This document shows positions 24,061 through 30,293 of a stretch of 31,791 nt of DNA, in pieces. A program made the translations under genes and the position numbers. The notes below the pieces were generated by a model. The model saw nothing but the letters and a program-made list of their open reading frames with translations. It ran no database searches and had not been told where the DNA came from. The DNA comes from Promethearchaeota archaeon (lineage in GTDB: Archaea > Asgardarchaeota > Lokiarchaeia > Sigynarchaeales > SOKP01), in the NCBI GenBank assembly GCA_014729315.1, contig WJKD01000922.1:1-31791 (forward strand), read 5' to 3'. The stretch's first letter is position 1. Every line of letters starts with the position of its first letter.

Positions 24061-25290
24061 TCAGAAAAATGCTTTCATTTTGTCTTTCTGTATCCTTTGA
24101 CCTTCAGAAACAATTTCCTTTAATATCTTCTCTGCAACTTTTAATACTTTTTTGCTGAGATTTTTTGAATTAATTATTTCCTCTATTTCTTGCTTAATTT
24201 TGTTTAATTTTTCAAGCGTCTCCATTATTAATGCTAGTTCATCGGGTTTTTTTGGATCCTTAGCTTTAACAGATTTACACATTTCATGAGCTTGAGACAT
24301 TAGAGTTTTAATCTCAGCAAGCGCTGGTTGAACAATTCTAGCTATTGTTTGCTCAATTGTAGACACATGTTCCTTTTCACCCCATAGGATATGTTTCAGC
24401 ACAAACAAGTCCTCTTCAGTAACGACTTCTCTCGCGTCTATAAGTGCGCTTGCTTTAAGTGCAATTAACGCCCATCGAAACCGTCTATCACTCGGACAAA
24501 TTCCATCTTCACGTAACTCTTCACGAATCCTCACGATCTTGTCAATTATTCCGCTTACATCTATCTCATGCAATTTAACTTGTAGGTCTTTGATCTCATC
24601 TCGATGAATTACATCGTTCTTATTTGGTAAGAAGTCTCTGTCAAGTTGTAGCATTGATTTAAACGTATTTGGTTCACCAATATACTTCACTAAGTGTCTA
24701 AACAAAAATCTATCAAAATAAGCAACTAAATTTGATTCCTCAGGTAAAAAGTTAGTCGCACCAAACAGACTTTGTAGTGCTGCGGATTTTCCTTCAAATG
24801 TTCTTTCATTCATCAAGCTGTTACATTTATTTAAGACCGAACTATTTGCATTAAAAACTTCGTCAACATAGACAATCTCGGAATCTTGCATCATACCACT
24901 GCTCTTTCTTGTATAATTGCCCCGCTTAAGTTCATTTAGATCAAATGGACCAAATAATTCCTCTGGTGTGCTGAATTTTGACAATTGATATGAAAACATC
25001 GAGAATCCATCAAATCCTTTTGTGAAACTCTCAATCAATGCGGATTTTGCAGTTCCAGGCGGTCCGACTTGAATTTGGTGTTGTTGACTTAGAACACATA
25101 AGAACATTGTTTCAACAATTTCATCACGCTCTTTAAAATATTGCTGAAGCGCACTTTTTTGGCGTTTTAGTTTTTCGATTGCAGCCAATTGTTTAGTTGC
25201 ATAAAAACTTGATTGTGCTGCTATTTCACTACTTTTTTTGCTTTCCATTACCATTTTTTTCACTTCCACCGGGAGTCTTTGACAACTCAT
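24061..25290 (-). CDS. MoxR/RavA-type AAA+ ATPase
   Basis: The 409-residue protein has Walker A GPPGTAKS (76-83), the MoxR signature TPEELFGPFDLNELKRG, Walker B EIVYVDE (138-144) followed by FNANSSVLNKCNSLMNER, and the lid region CPSDRRFRWALIALKASAL with sensor-2 arginines. The last 100 residues are a charged coiled coil. MoxR ATPases remodel partner proteins with a VWA protein, encoded immediately downstream. The ORF begins at 25290; an internal ATG at 25254 with GGTGG upstream is an equally good start. Virion maturation or host-complex remodelling is the likely job. Confidence 0.88.
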   Translation of the reverse strand: MSCQRLPVEVKKMVMESKKSSEIAAQSSFYATKQLAAIEKLKRQKSALQQYFKERDEIVETMFLCVLSQQHQIQVGPPGTAKSALIESFTKGFDGFSMFSYQLSKFSTPEELFGPFDLNELKRGNYTRKSSGMMQDSEIVYVDEVFNANSSVLNKCNSLMNERTFEGKSAALQSLFGATNFLPEESNLVAYFDRFLFRHLVKYIGEPNTFKSMLQLDRDFLPNKNDVIHRDEIKDLQVKLHEIDVSGIIDKIVRIREELREDGICPSDRRFRWALIALKASALIDAREVVTEEDLFVLKHILWGEKEHVSTIEQTIARIVQPALAEIKTLMSQAHEMCKSVKAKDPKKPDELALIMETLEKLNKIKQEIEEIINSKNLSKKVLKVAEKILKEIVSEGQRIQKDKMKAFF

Positions 25291-25355
25291 ACCGGGTGTT
25301 GTTTAATGTTTGAATTGAATAAAATAAAAAAAGGTTAATTAAAAATAAAAAAGAT

Positions 25356-25766
25356 TTAGGTTGTTTTTACTGGTTCTTTGTCTTTTATTCCAAGTTCCTC
25401 TAGTCCTTTGTCGATATCATCTATTTCATCAATGTTTGAGTCATCAGCATCTTCGTCATCATCAATGTCACTATCGAGGTTTTTCTTTTTCTTCGACTTT
25501 TTTGAAGCGTTTGCAAGTGCTGCGGTTATACTTTGTTGTGTGTTAGTAATTGTAAGTTTTATAGCGTTCGTAGGTCCAAGAGGAAATGCTGCAAGCCTTT
25601 TTCTGATGATATCCCGCTCACCGCTGATTTTTAAATCTATTGTAATTCCTGATGCTTCGACTCCTTTAAATTCCAGTTTTTTTGTTACGTGTTCATTGCT
25701 GCCATCCTTAAATTCTTTAAATTCCTTTTCGCGTTGAAATGCGACTTTAAAAGATTCTTTAGCCAT
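25356..25766 (-). CDS. Small acidic-tailed protein of the MoxR-VWA operon
   Basis: The 136-residue protein has a beta-type N-terminal domain (SFKVAFQREKEFKEF, then GITIDLKISGERD, AIKLTITNTQQS) and a low-complexity tail: a lysine block (KKSKKKK) then a long Asp/Glu run and KGLEELGIKDKE. It is first in the operon with the MoxR and VWA genes and is probably their substrate, adaptor or a nucleoprotein-like factor. AT-rich TATA-like sequence 22-28 bp upstream and no clear ribosome site suggest a leaderless start. Family not recognised. Confidence 0.7.
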   Translation of the reverse strand: MAKESFKVAFQREKEFKEFKDGSNEHVTKKLEFKGVEASGITIDLKISGERDIIRKRLAAFPLGPTNAIKLTITNTQQSITAALANASKKSKKKKNLDSDIDDDEDADDSNIDEIDDIDKGLEELGIKDKEPVKTT

Positions 25767-25875
25767 GATATTCGCGCCTACTATTTATTATATTATTATA
25801 TGCGTTCATTTGGGAAACTATGACGTTTCAAGACCAAATGTTAATTAGAATAGAAGAAAAAAAGTTTAGAAATGT

Positions 25876-26073
25876 TTAATGCAGTTTTCGCGGCAAATAT
25901 AAATTTTTATCTGCTGCAATTGTTCGTATGTCAGGATGAATTTTAATTTCTTGCTGATACCACCGAAGCATATCGCGAACGTCTGAATCAATTATTAATT
26001 TTGTGTCAATATAGTTCCAATGATTAACTGCTACGTTTATGTTGCGATAATTTTTGCTCTTATTGGCATTCAT
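25876..26073 (-). CDS. Small protein of unknown function
   Basis: A 65-residue protein (MNANKSKNYRNINV... WYQQEIKIHPDIRTIAADKN) with a clear GGAG site before the ATG. It has a single predicted central helix and charged ends; no known domain. It lies between the MoxR operon and a run of small HTH genes in the same direction. Confidence 0.6.
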   Translation of the reverse strand: MNANKSKNYRNINVAVNHWNYIDTKLIIDSDVRDMLRWYQQEIKIHPDIRTIAADKNLYLPRKLH

Positions 26074-26129
26074 TATTTAACACTCCTTCTACTTTATTAC
26101 TTTATTTATTACTTTAGTAGATTGTTACA

Positions 26130-26426
26130 TTATTGTATATTATGATACCCTGCTTGATGACACATTTTAACTAAAAATTTCCGAGAAAATCTAATTGCTT
26201 TGGAAATTGTGCTTTTACTGCATTTTAACTTATGAGAAATATATTCATAGTCAAAAATCATTATGTCGCGCATTCGGTAAGAATTGTGTATCTTATACCA
26301 ATCACTTAATTCTTGAAGCGCTTTTTCTGAAGGGTTGACATTATGATACATATCCCAAATTTTTAGATATTTCGCCCAGTTTATATTGCTGTCCGCCCAT
26401 TCTTTTGTCCCAGATGTTTTACTCAT
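26130..26426 (-). CDS. HTH protein with a radical-SAM-like N-terminal leader
   Basis: GGAGG eight bases upstream fixes the ATG at 26426 (MSKTSGTKEWADSNIN), giving 98 residues; a longer frame from 26468 lacks a site. The C-terminal half (about 45-95) is a helix-turn-helix: YISHKLKCSKSTISKAIRFS. The first twelve residues, SGTKEWADSNIN, nearly equal the start of the radical SAM protein (KGTKEWADKNVN) at 17695-18504, although the rest is unrelated. Probably a transcription regulator; the leader hints at recombination or a shared interaction tag. Confidence 0.7.
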   Translation of the reverse strand: MSKTSGTKEWADSNINWAKYLKIWDMYHNVNPSEKALQELSDWYKIHNSYRMRDIMIFDYEYISHKLKCSKSTISKAIRFSRKFLVKMCHQAGYHNIQ

Positions 26427-26437
26427 TTTTCTTCCTC

Positions 26438-26857
26438 CTATTTTCTTATTTTCATAAATTTTCTCCATAATTGCATCACGTAGAGAATTGTAGCGTTTTT
26501 GTTGTATTTCTGCACTTGTTGAATTATGCTTCGCTGAGTCGGGAATTTTGTAATGTCCAAACCTCTTATATAATCAATAAAATCATTTATTAATTCCACA
26601 GGTATTGTCTCAAGTTCATCGCTTTTCTTTATGTGCTGCTTGAATTGTTTTAACAGAGTATCGAGTTTTTTTTCCATATCTTTAACTTTAGATTCTAATT
26701 TAGAATTCTTGGTTGCTTTTTTTGATCTCTTGTTTTTGGTTTTTTTAGTCTTCTTAGACTTAGTTTTTTTCCTTTGGATCGGCTTGTGATCGGCTTGTGA
26801 TTCTTGCTCGATCTCTTCTAAGTCGTCCAGACCATCGAAAAGCAGATTATTACTCAT
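26438..26857 (-). CDS. Basic coiled-coil protein with C-terminal helical domain
   Basis: CAGGAG before the ATG at 26857 sets the start (MSNNLLFDGLDDLEEIEQ), giving 139 residues. It has an acidic N-terminus, a strongly basic stretch (KKTKSKKTKKTKNKRSKK), a coiled coil (LESKVKDMEKKLDTLLKQF) and a C-terminal helical domain (FPTQRSIIQQVQKY, NATILYVMQLWRKF) of HTH type. The start overlaps the upstream gene by eight bases. DNA binding is likely. The DNA coding for ESQADHKP holds the tandem GATCGGCTTGT repeat. Confidence 0.65.
   Translation of the reverse strand: MSNNLLFDGLDDLEEIEQESQADHKPIQRKKTKSKKTKKTKNKRSKKATKNSKLESKVKDMEKKLDTLLKQFKQHIKKSDELETIPVELINDFIDYIRGLDITKFPTQRSIIQQVQKYNKNATILYVMQLWRKFMKIRK
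26777..26801. repeat. Tandem GATCGGCTTGTGAT motifs inside a coding region
   Basis: GATCGGCTTGTGAT occurs at 26777-26790 and 26788-26801, overlapping by three bases, and the same 14-mer (or a one-base variant) ends each 31-bp repeat in the control region at 12668-12751. Four copies in two distant places suggest a protein-binding site, possibly with autoregulation. Confidence 0.55.
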
Positions 26858-27266
26858 TTTGCATCTCCTGTATATATGAATCAATTAATTTTTGATCTAC
26901 GTTATCGTTAACGAGTCTCTTAAATGCAGCAATTGAGATTTTGCGATTTACGCGCAGTTCTTTGTTAAATGCGAGAAATAGTGTTAGTAATTGTGTAATA
27001 ACATCCTTTTGTTCTTTTGCTTTATCGATAACTAATTTTAGTTTGTTTGTGAGTTGGATCACTTTTAGATCGGACTCCGATCCCGTCTCGATCTTCCTAC
27101 GAAGTTTTGTAAGAGTCGATGCCCCTATTCCTGAACCAAATTTTTCTTTGACATAAAAAATTATATCGCGATGCGAGACGCCTTTCTTAAGCAATTCTAA
27201 GGCGACCGCTTTCTTTTGATCCGCAATATCGAGCGAATTATCAATCTCAATTTCTAAAGTTGCCAT
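26850..27266 (-). CDS. HTH protein, possible ParB/terminase-small-subunit-like DNA binder
   Basis: GGTGGT before the ATG at 27266 (MATLEIEIDN) gives 138 residues. Residues about 20-60 read as HTH: ALELLKKGVSHRDIIFYVKEKFGSGIGASTLTKLRRKI. The remainder is helical with a basic segment (ELRVNRKISIAAFKRL). It heads a tight set of three HTH-type genes. A sequence-specific DNA binder; whether replication, partition, packaging or transcription is not clear. Confidence 0.65.
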   Translation of the reverse strand: MATLEIEIDNSLDIADQKKAVALELLKKGVSHRDIIFYVKEKFGSGIGASTLTKLRRKIETGSESDLKVIQLTNKLKLVIDKAKEQKDVITQLLTLFLAFNKELRVNRKISIAAFKRLVNDNVDQKLIDSYIQEMQNE

Positions 27267-27305
27267 TTCATTTACCACCCGTTTATTCGTCTTCTTTTAG
27301 TTTTT

Positions 27306-27602
27306 TTATTTATTTTGAATCGAATCTTGAATCGGGGCAAATCGCGATGAATGGAACCCACATCCCTCCGTCCCGCCATATCGCCGCACATATCGGTGTG
27401 CAATAGTTAAGATGCGTTCGGTTTTTCTATTCTTTCTCATTTTATCAGTTATAATAGGATTTTCCCACCACATCATACATTTCGTCATATTGCAGTAATT
27501 ACAACTCGCACAATTAACGGCAATCCAACGCGCTACCACCCATCTATCGGTTTTATTTTTTTCTTGTTTCTTTATTTGTGATTCTTTTTCTGTTGTAGCC
27601 AA
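27306..27602 (-). CDS. Cysteine-cluster protein, possible Fe-S or zinc binding
   Basis: The 98-residue product starts at TTG (GGTG seven bases upstream), giving MATTEKESQ. It has a cluster C31-x2-C34-x2-C37-x4-C42 (NCASCNYCNMTKC) and a late Cys in EGCGFH, with several Trp and Arg residues around. The CxxCxxCxxxxC spacing could hold an iron-sulfur cluster or zinc. The first codons and 88 bases around the start are identical to those of the gene starting at 28671, so the two share promoter, leader hairpin and start site. Confidence 0.65.
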   Translation of the reverse strand: MATTEKESQIKKQEKNKTDRWVVARWIAVNCASCNYCNMTKCMMWWENPIITDKMRKNRKTERILTIAHRYVRRYGGTEGCGFHSSRFAPIQDSIQNK

Positions 27603-27679
27603 ATTATTTCACCTTTTGTTTTATTAATTTCGCTTGTGAGAAACTGAATTCTCGAGAACAAGCGTTATTTGAATGAAAT
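27592..27679. repeat. 88-bp perfect direct repeat, copy 1
   Basis: Identical to 28661-28748. It includes the first codons (MATT), TTG start, GGTG site, spacer and the CGCTTGT hairpin of the gene at 27306-27602. Perfect identity over mostly non-coding sequence means recent duplication or strong constraint; recombination between the copies would delete the genes in between. Confidence 0.9.
27631..27664. promoter_or_regulatory. CGCTTGT/ACAAGCG hairpin, copy 2
   Basis: Same two-tier dyad as at 18926-18959. A TATA box on the minus strand (27691-27698, TCTTTATA) is about 30 bp from its upstream edge, so transcription should start right at the dyad. That position suits a repressor operator, or a 5'-terminal RNA hairpin. 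Confidence 0.75.
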
Positions 27680-27716
27680 GAATGAAATAATATAAAGACA
27701 ATTTTCTTAAACTCAC

Positions 27717-28133
27717 TCAAAGTGTCTTCTTGAACCATTCAATTAACCCCATATCTATTTCATCATTTGGATAAAAATTTAATAAAAATTCGTCACGAGT
27801 TTTTTTATTCCTTCCGTAAACACCTGCTTTTCGGTCATCCGATTCTGGAACAGATAATAGAAAACATATTCTCTCGTTCTGCCAAGAGATCTCTACCTCT
27901 CCATCTGCACCGGGAAGAATATCGGGGAACTCTACTCTTTTTGATGTAATTCCAATAATTGCTGTAAGAAATCTGGCTAAGAAATTGACTGCCTTCATGA
28001 ATGTTTCTCGTTTATAGGGCTTAGCCCCATCGCAATCCCAATTTTCCTCCAAATTTATAATAAAAGAGAAAGTTTTATCTATATGTTTTTGAACTGAATC
28101 AGATAATTTCTGTTGTTTTTCGATTTCTTTAAT
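27717..28133 (-). CDS. Protein of the NWDxxGA type, unknown function
   Basis: The core LEENWDCDGAKPYKRETF, followed by FPDILPGADGEVEISW and a short beta tail, matches a widespread uncharacterised family in mobile elements (NWDGxGAxP ... PxGxxxxxW). The frame is open back to 28133, where an ATT follows a GGAGGGG site; a TTG at 28052 has no such site and would cut off the usual first helix. I list the longer form (138 residues) but the start is uncertain. It follows the small YYLVN gene with overlap, a pairing I believe recurs elsewhere. Confidence 0.6.
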   Translation of the reverse strand: MKEIEKQQKLSDSVQKHIDKTFSFIINLEENWDCDGAKPYKRETFMKAVNFLARFLTAIIGITSKRVEFPDILPGADGEVEISWQNERICFLLSVPESDDRKAGVYGRNKKTRDEFLLNFYPNDEIDMGLIEWFKKTL

Positions 28134-28261
28134 ATAGTTCCCCTCCTATTTAAAAGGATTTTAATCCTTTTTAAGTTATTATCCATTAGTTCTGCTTCTT
28201 TACAACCAGTGTAAAAGAATTGCTTTTTGGTGTGATTTACTAAGTAGTATCGAACTCCCAT
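28079..28261 (-). CDS. Small YYLVN-type protein, often paired with NWD protein
   Basis: The 60-residue product starts MGVRYYLVNHTKKQFFYTG, a beta-hairpin start (vrYYLvN...K..F..G) seen in small uncharacterised mobile-element proteins. GGTG precedes the ATG. After about residue 30 the sequence becomes basic and low in pattern. An AAAGGAT/ATCCTTT inverted repeat lies within it, just before the GGAGGGG site that would serve the NWD gene. A frameshift joining it to the NWD gene is possible. Confidence 0.55.
   Translation of the reverse strand: MGVRYYLVNHTKKQFFYTGCKEAELMDNNLKRIKILLNRRGTILKKSKNNRNYLIQFKNI
28154..28173. promoter_or_regulatory. AAAGGAT-TAAA-ATCCTTT hairpin near an internal start site
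   Basis: A seven-pair inverted repeat within the YYLVN gene, immediately upstream of the GGAGGGG site at about 28141-28147 on the minus strand. It could control reinitiation or frameshifting into the NWD gene. Inference only. Confidence 0.4.
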
Positions 28262-28278
28262 TTGTCTTCACCTTAATT

Positions 28279-28671
28279 CTAATGCGTTGAAATTTTTATG
28301 CCGTTTATTTTTTTAACGGTAAAATCATCAAACACATCTTCGTTTAGCATATAAAGTTTGTTCTGACTGCCGCCTATAATTCGTTCGTTTATATAGTTCA
28401 TCTCAACGAGTTTTCTGAGGTATAAATAGACGGTTCTGTTTGCGATATTTGGGAATCGTTTCATAACACATTGCGGAGAGAAATATAATTCAGGATTACA
28501 GACAAATAAGAGCATCATATCGATCTTTTTGTGGCCATAATTTTCTTTATATTCGGGTAAAATTTTGCCGTCATTAAGCCTTTGTATATCGTTTTCGGTA
28601 TATCCGATTTCAGGATATGCGATATCTCTCTCCAAGTTTTCTAAATCTGTATTTTTTTGAGTTGTAGCCAA
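28279..28671 (-). CDS. Winged-helix regulator
   Basis: The 130-residue protein starts at TTG with the same GGTG site and leader as the gene at 27602 (MATTQKNTDL). Residues about 45-105 (KKIDMMLLFVCNPELYFS, MKRFPNIANRTVYLYLRKL, NYINERIIGGSQNKLYML) form a winged helix with a wing hairpin. Probably a transcription regulator; because the dyad in its own leader is repeated before two other genes, it is one candidate for the protein that binds it. Confidence 0.72.
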   Translation of the reverse strand: MATTQKNTDLENLERDIAYPEIGYTENDIQRLNDGKILPEYKENYGHKKIDMMLLFVCNPELYFSPQCVMKRFPNIANRTVYLYLRKLVEMNYINERIIGGSQNKLYMLNEDVFDDFTVKKINGIKISTH

Positions 28672-28748
28672 ATTATTTCACCTTTTGTTTTATTAATTTC
28701 GCTTGTGAGAAACTGAATTCTCGAGAACAAGCGTTATTTGAATGAAAT
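28661..28748. repeat. 88-bp perfect direct repeat, copy 2
   Basis: Identical to 27592-27679, spaced by 1069 bp; contains the start and leader of the winged-helix gene. The region between copies carries the Cys-cluster repeat flank, NWD and YYLVN genes. Confidence 0.9.
28700..28733. promoter_or_regulatory. CGCTTGT/ACAAGCG hairpin, copy 3
   Basis: Same dyad as copies 1 and 2. A TATA-like TGTGTATATT on the minus strand (28761-28769) lies about 32 bp upstream, so as at copy 2 the dyad sits at the predicted transcription start. Confidence 0.75.
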
Positions 28749-28771
28749 AAAAAAGTTGGTAATATACACAG

Positions 28772-29170
28772 TTTAACTGCGCCCCTCTGCTCGAGCACCC
28801 TATGTTTTGCATATGCATATCGGACTCTCTCACAGGTTCACTATCTCGGCCCCCTATCCCCGCACCAACAATCCATGTAACAGCGACTCACCTGTTCAGC
28901 GGTAACAATCTCAATTAATTTGCAAACATAACGTCCGGCAGTATAACGCTACAATGTAAGACCAATAGGGATGTTTATGTAAGGACCACATCTTTCTCCG
29001 CACGAGTCTTTCGGAACCATCATAATACAGGAACAATTACAGCCCCCGTCTCCGGTTCCTTGCCAAAGTTCGGAGTTTAATCGTGCGGTTATTGCGGTTT
29101 TCGACAGACGCTATCGGGCTTACCCGCAAACCCTTTTTTTCTTGTCTGTTGCTTGTTAGAGTGTGCTCAG
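28772..29170 (-). ncRNA. Candidate structured non-coding RNA in a G+C-rich island
   Basis: A hand count gives about 46% G+C over 28801-29160, well above the AT-rich surroundings, and no ORF of useful length on either strand. Read on the minus strand it is G-rich and has several possible stems: ACAGAC/GTCTGT, CTCCG/CGGAG with inner CTT/AAG, ACATAA/TTATGT closing a multi-branch region, GATGT/ACATC, AACAG/CTGTT and CAGTTTAACTG. A TATA-like stretch near 29185-29200 and a T6 run at 28751-28756 would frame a transcript of about 400 bases. I could not match it to RNase P, SRP or tmRNA signatures. Strand is a preference, not a certainty. Confidence 0.5.
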
Positions 29171-29217
29171 TCACGCTAATTCAAGCAGACATATAATAAA
29201 TAAAATTTAATTTTTAA

Positions 29218-29481
29218 TTAGTAAATTAGAGGTTTTTTAGTTCGCTGAAAGAAGATTACAGGTCTTCCCCGGTTGTTAATCTGTTTAGAAGTCTTTTCTA
29301 CCAAACCCAATTCAATTAATTCAGCTAAATTATCATATGCGGTCGTTCTTGGTATTAAGAGTTCTGTAACAATTTGCGTCCTATTTAATCCTCCCTTTTC
29401 CTCGAGTAATGTAATAAGGTCCGCTTGTAAAGGGCGTAGGTTTTCAGCATATACTACTTCGGATATTGTGTCAGCTGTCAA
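29218..29481 (-). CDS. MarR/TrmB-like winged-helix regulator
   Basis: The 87-residue protein starts at TTG with GGAGG ten bases upstream. It is a complete winged helix: LRPLQADLITLLEEKGGLNR, TQIVTELLIPRTTAYDNLAEL, then the wing LVEKTSKQINNRGRPVIFF. Last gene of the operon led by the AbrB protein at 30141. A viral transcription regulator; the candidate RNA island lies directly downstream. Confidence 0.8.
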   Translation of the reverse strand: MTADTISEVVYAENLRPLQADLITLLEEKGGLNRTQIVTELLIPRTTAYDNLAELIELGLVEKTSKQINNRGRPVIFFQRTKKPLIY

Positions 29482-29486
29482 CTTAG

Positions 29487-29615
29487 TTACGCCTCCTGAT
29501 CCCTATATTTGTCAAAAGTCCCCCTGCTATCGACTGTTTCAAGCAAATATTCGATTTGTCGAGGAAGTTCTTGTAATGCGCTTTTAGTCGATTTATCTAT
29601 TTCGTGCTCTTGCAT
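29487..29615 (-). CDS. 42-residue small protein
   Basis: The ATG has a strong GGAGGT site (nine bases upstream) and the frame ends six bases before the winged-helix start. The product (MQEHEIDKSTKSALQELP, then QIEYLLETVDSRGTFDKY) is helical and charged. It fits exactly between neighbours in the operon. Function unknown; it could be an antitoxin-like or adaptor peptide. Confidence 0.6.
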   Translation of the reverse strand: MQEHEIDKSTKSALQELPRQIEYLLETVDSRGTFDKYRDQEA

Positions 29616-29634
29616 TTTAGATTACCTCCCCATT

Positions 29635-29988
29635 CTACCCCATTGTGATTATATAATCATAGCCTGCATGCTTTTGCATAAACTCGATTGCCTTTTCGAC
29701 TTGAGCAAGATCATTTTCACACATCTCGATCCAATAATCTTTATTCTGCTTATAACTTAGAAATGCATGGACGGAGGGATGGTCTTTCTTAAACAATTCT
29801 TTTACGTCTTTAAGCCAATCTTTAAAAACGTAGGTAAAACCCCCATAATATTCACGCTCCTCATTCATATGCAGACGGCTTGCCAATGTATTAGGATAAC
29901 ATGAAAATTTAAACAATTCGAGATAATTGCATTCGTCATAATTCTGTTCAGATTGTTGTTTATACATCAAGCTAATAAAGATCCCCAT
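29635..29988 (-). CDS. Protein of unknown function downstream of AbrB regulator
   Basis: The 117-residue protein begins directly after the AbrB stop (TAG ATG) with GGAGGT upstream. It is rich in aromatic and acidic residues (YKQQSEQNYDECNYLELF, FKDWLKDVKELFKKDHP, DYWIEMCENDLAQVEKA), soluble and helical. No family recognised. Tight coupling to the AbrB protein suggests a joint role in control or host interaction. Confidence 0.65.
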   Translation of the reverse strand: MGIFISLMYKQQSEQNYDECNYLELFKFSCYPNTLASRLHMNEEREYYGGFTYVFKDWLKDVKELFKKDHPSVHAFLSYKQNKDYWIEMCENDLAQVEKAIEFMQKHAGYDYIITMG

Positions 29989-30141
29989 CTATATTACCTC
30001 CGATAATTGTTTTACTTCTGATAGTATTACGTTGTATTCTTTATCGGGATCCACGATACCATTGTCAACATACGCTTTGGGAATAGTAATAAACGAATGT
30101 CGACCGGATTTTCCAATTTTAGCATTTTTTATTTCAATCAT
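29989..30141 (-). CDS. AbrB-like DNA-binding regulator (leftward member of divergent pair)
   Basis: The 50-residue product has KIGKSGRHSFITIPKAYVDN and VDPDKEYNVIL, a full swapped-hairpin AbrB/SpoVT fold in the archaeal form (IGKSGRxxxITIPKxxV ... GxVxPDKEYxVxL). It is homologous to the rightward gene at 30294-30482, which shares NG(I/L)VDPDKEY. A GAGTG site precedes the ATG. It heads the operon with the 117-, 42- and 87-residue genes. Too short for many gene finders but clear by homology to its neighbour. Confidence 0.8.
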   Translation of the reverse strand: MIEIKNAKIGKSGRHSFITIPKAYVDNGIVDPDKEYNVILSEVKQLSEVI

Positions 30142-30149
30142 TTTTTTTC

Positions 30150-30272
30150 ACTCTTGTTGTAATATTTGTTATAACCATTATAAGATCATTGGCAAGAAGA
30201 TTATTTAAATGTTGTGGTATTTGTTGTAACCGATAAAACAACATCTCGCTTGTTATAATAAATGTTATAATT
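30150..30272. promoter_or_regulatory. Divergent AbrB operator/promoter region
   Basis: The spacer between the two AbrB genes holds repeated words of the type TTGTTATAAC: TTGTTGTAATATTTGTTATAACC (30155-30177 region), TTGTTGTAACC near 30220, and TTGTTATAAT followed by GTTATAATT near 30250-30270. An ACATTTAAATAATC TATA candidate on the minus strand (about 30205) and AT-rich TATA sequence for the rightward gene (about 30258) are interleaved with them. This is the layout of an autoregulated divergent switch. Confidence 0.65.
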
Positions 30273-30293
30273 AATTATTTCAAAGATATCAAT

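Noticed and set aside
25378..25737. A 119-codon rightward ORF opposite the small MoxR-operon gene.
   Set aside because: It is a Ser/Phe-rich mirror of the Lys/Asp/Glu-rich gene on the other strand and has no start signals.
27592..28748. The 88-bp repeats and hairpins as a CRISPR array or insertion-sequence ends.
   Set aside because: There are only two full copies 1 kb apart, no regular spacers, no transposase or cas genes, and the repeats are direct rather than inverted.
28772..29170. RNase P RNA or SRP RNA as identity of the G+C-rich island.
   Set aside because: The P4 core motifs of RNase P and the GGAAGCAGC-type helix 8 of SRP RNA are not found on either strand; only a loose GAGAGAGTCCG likeness was seen.
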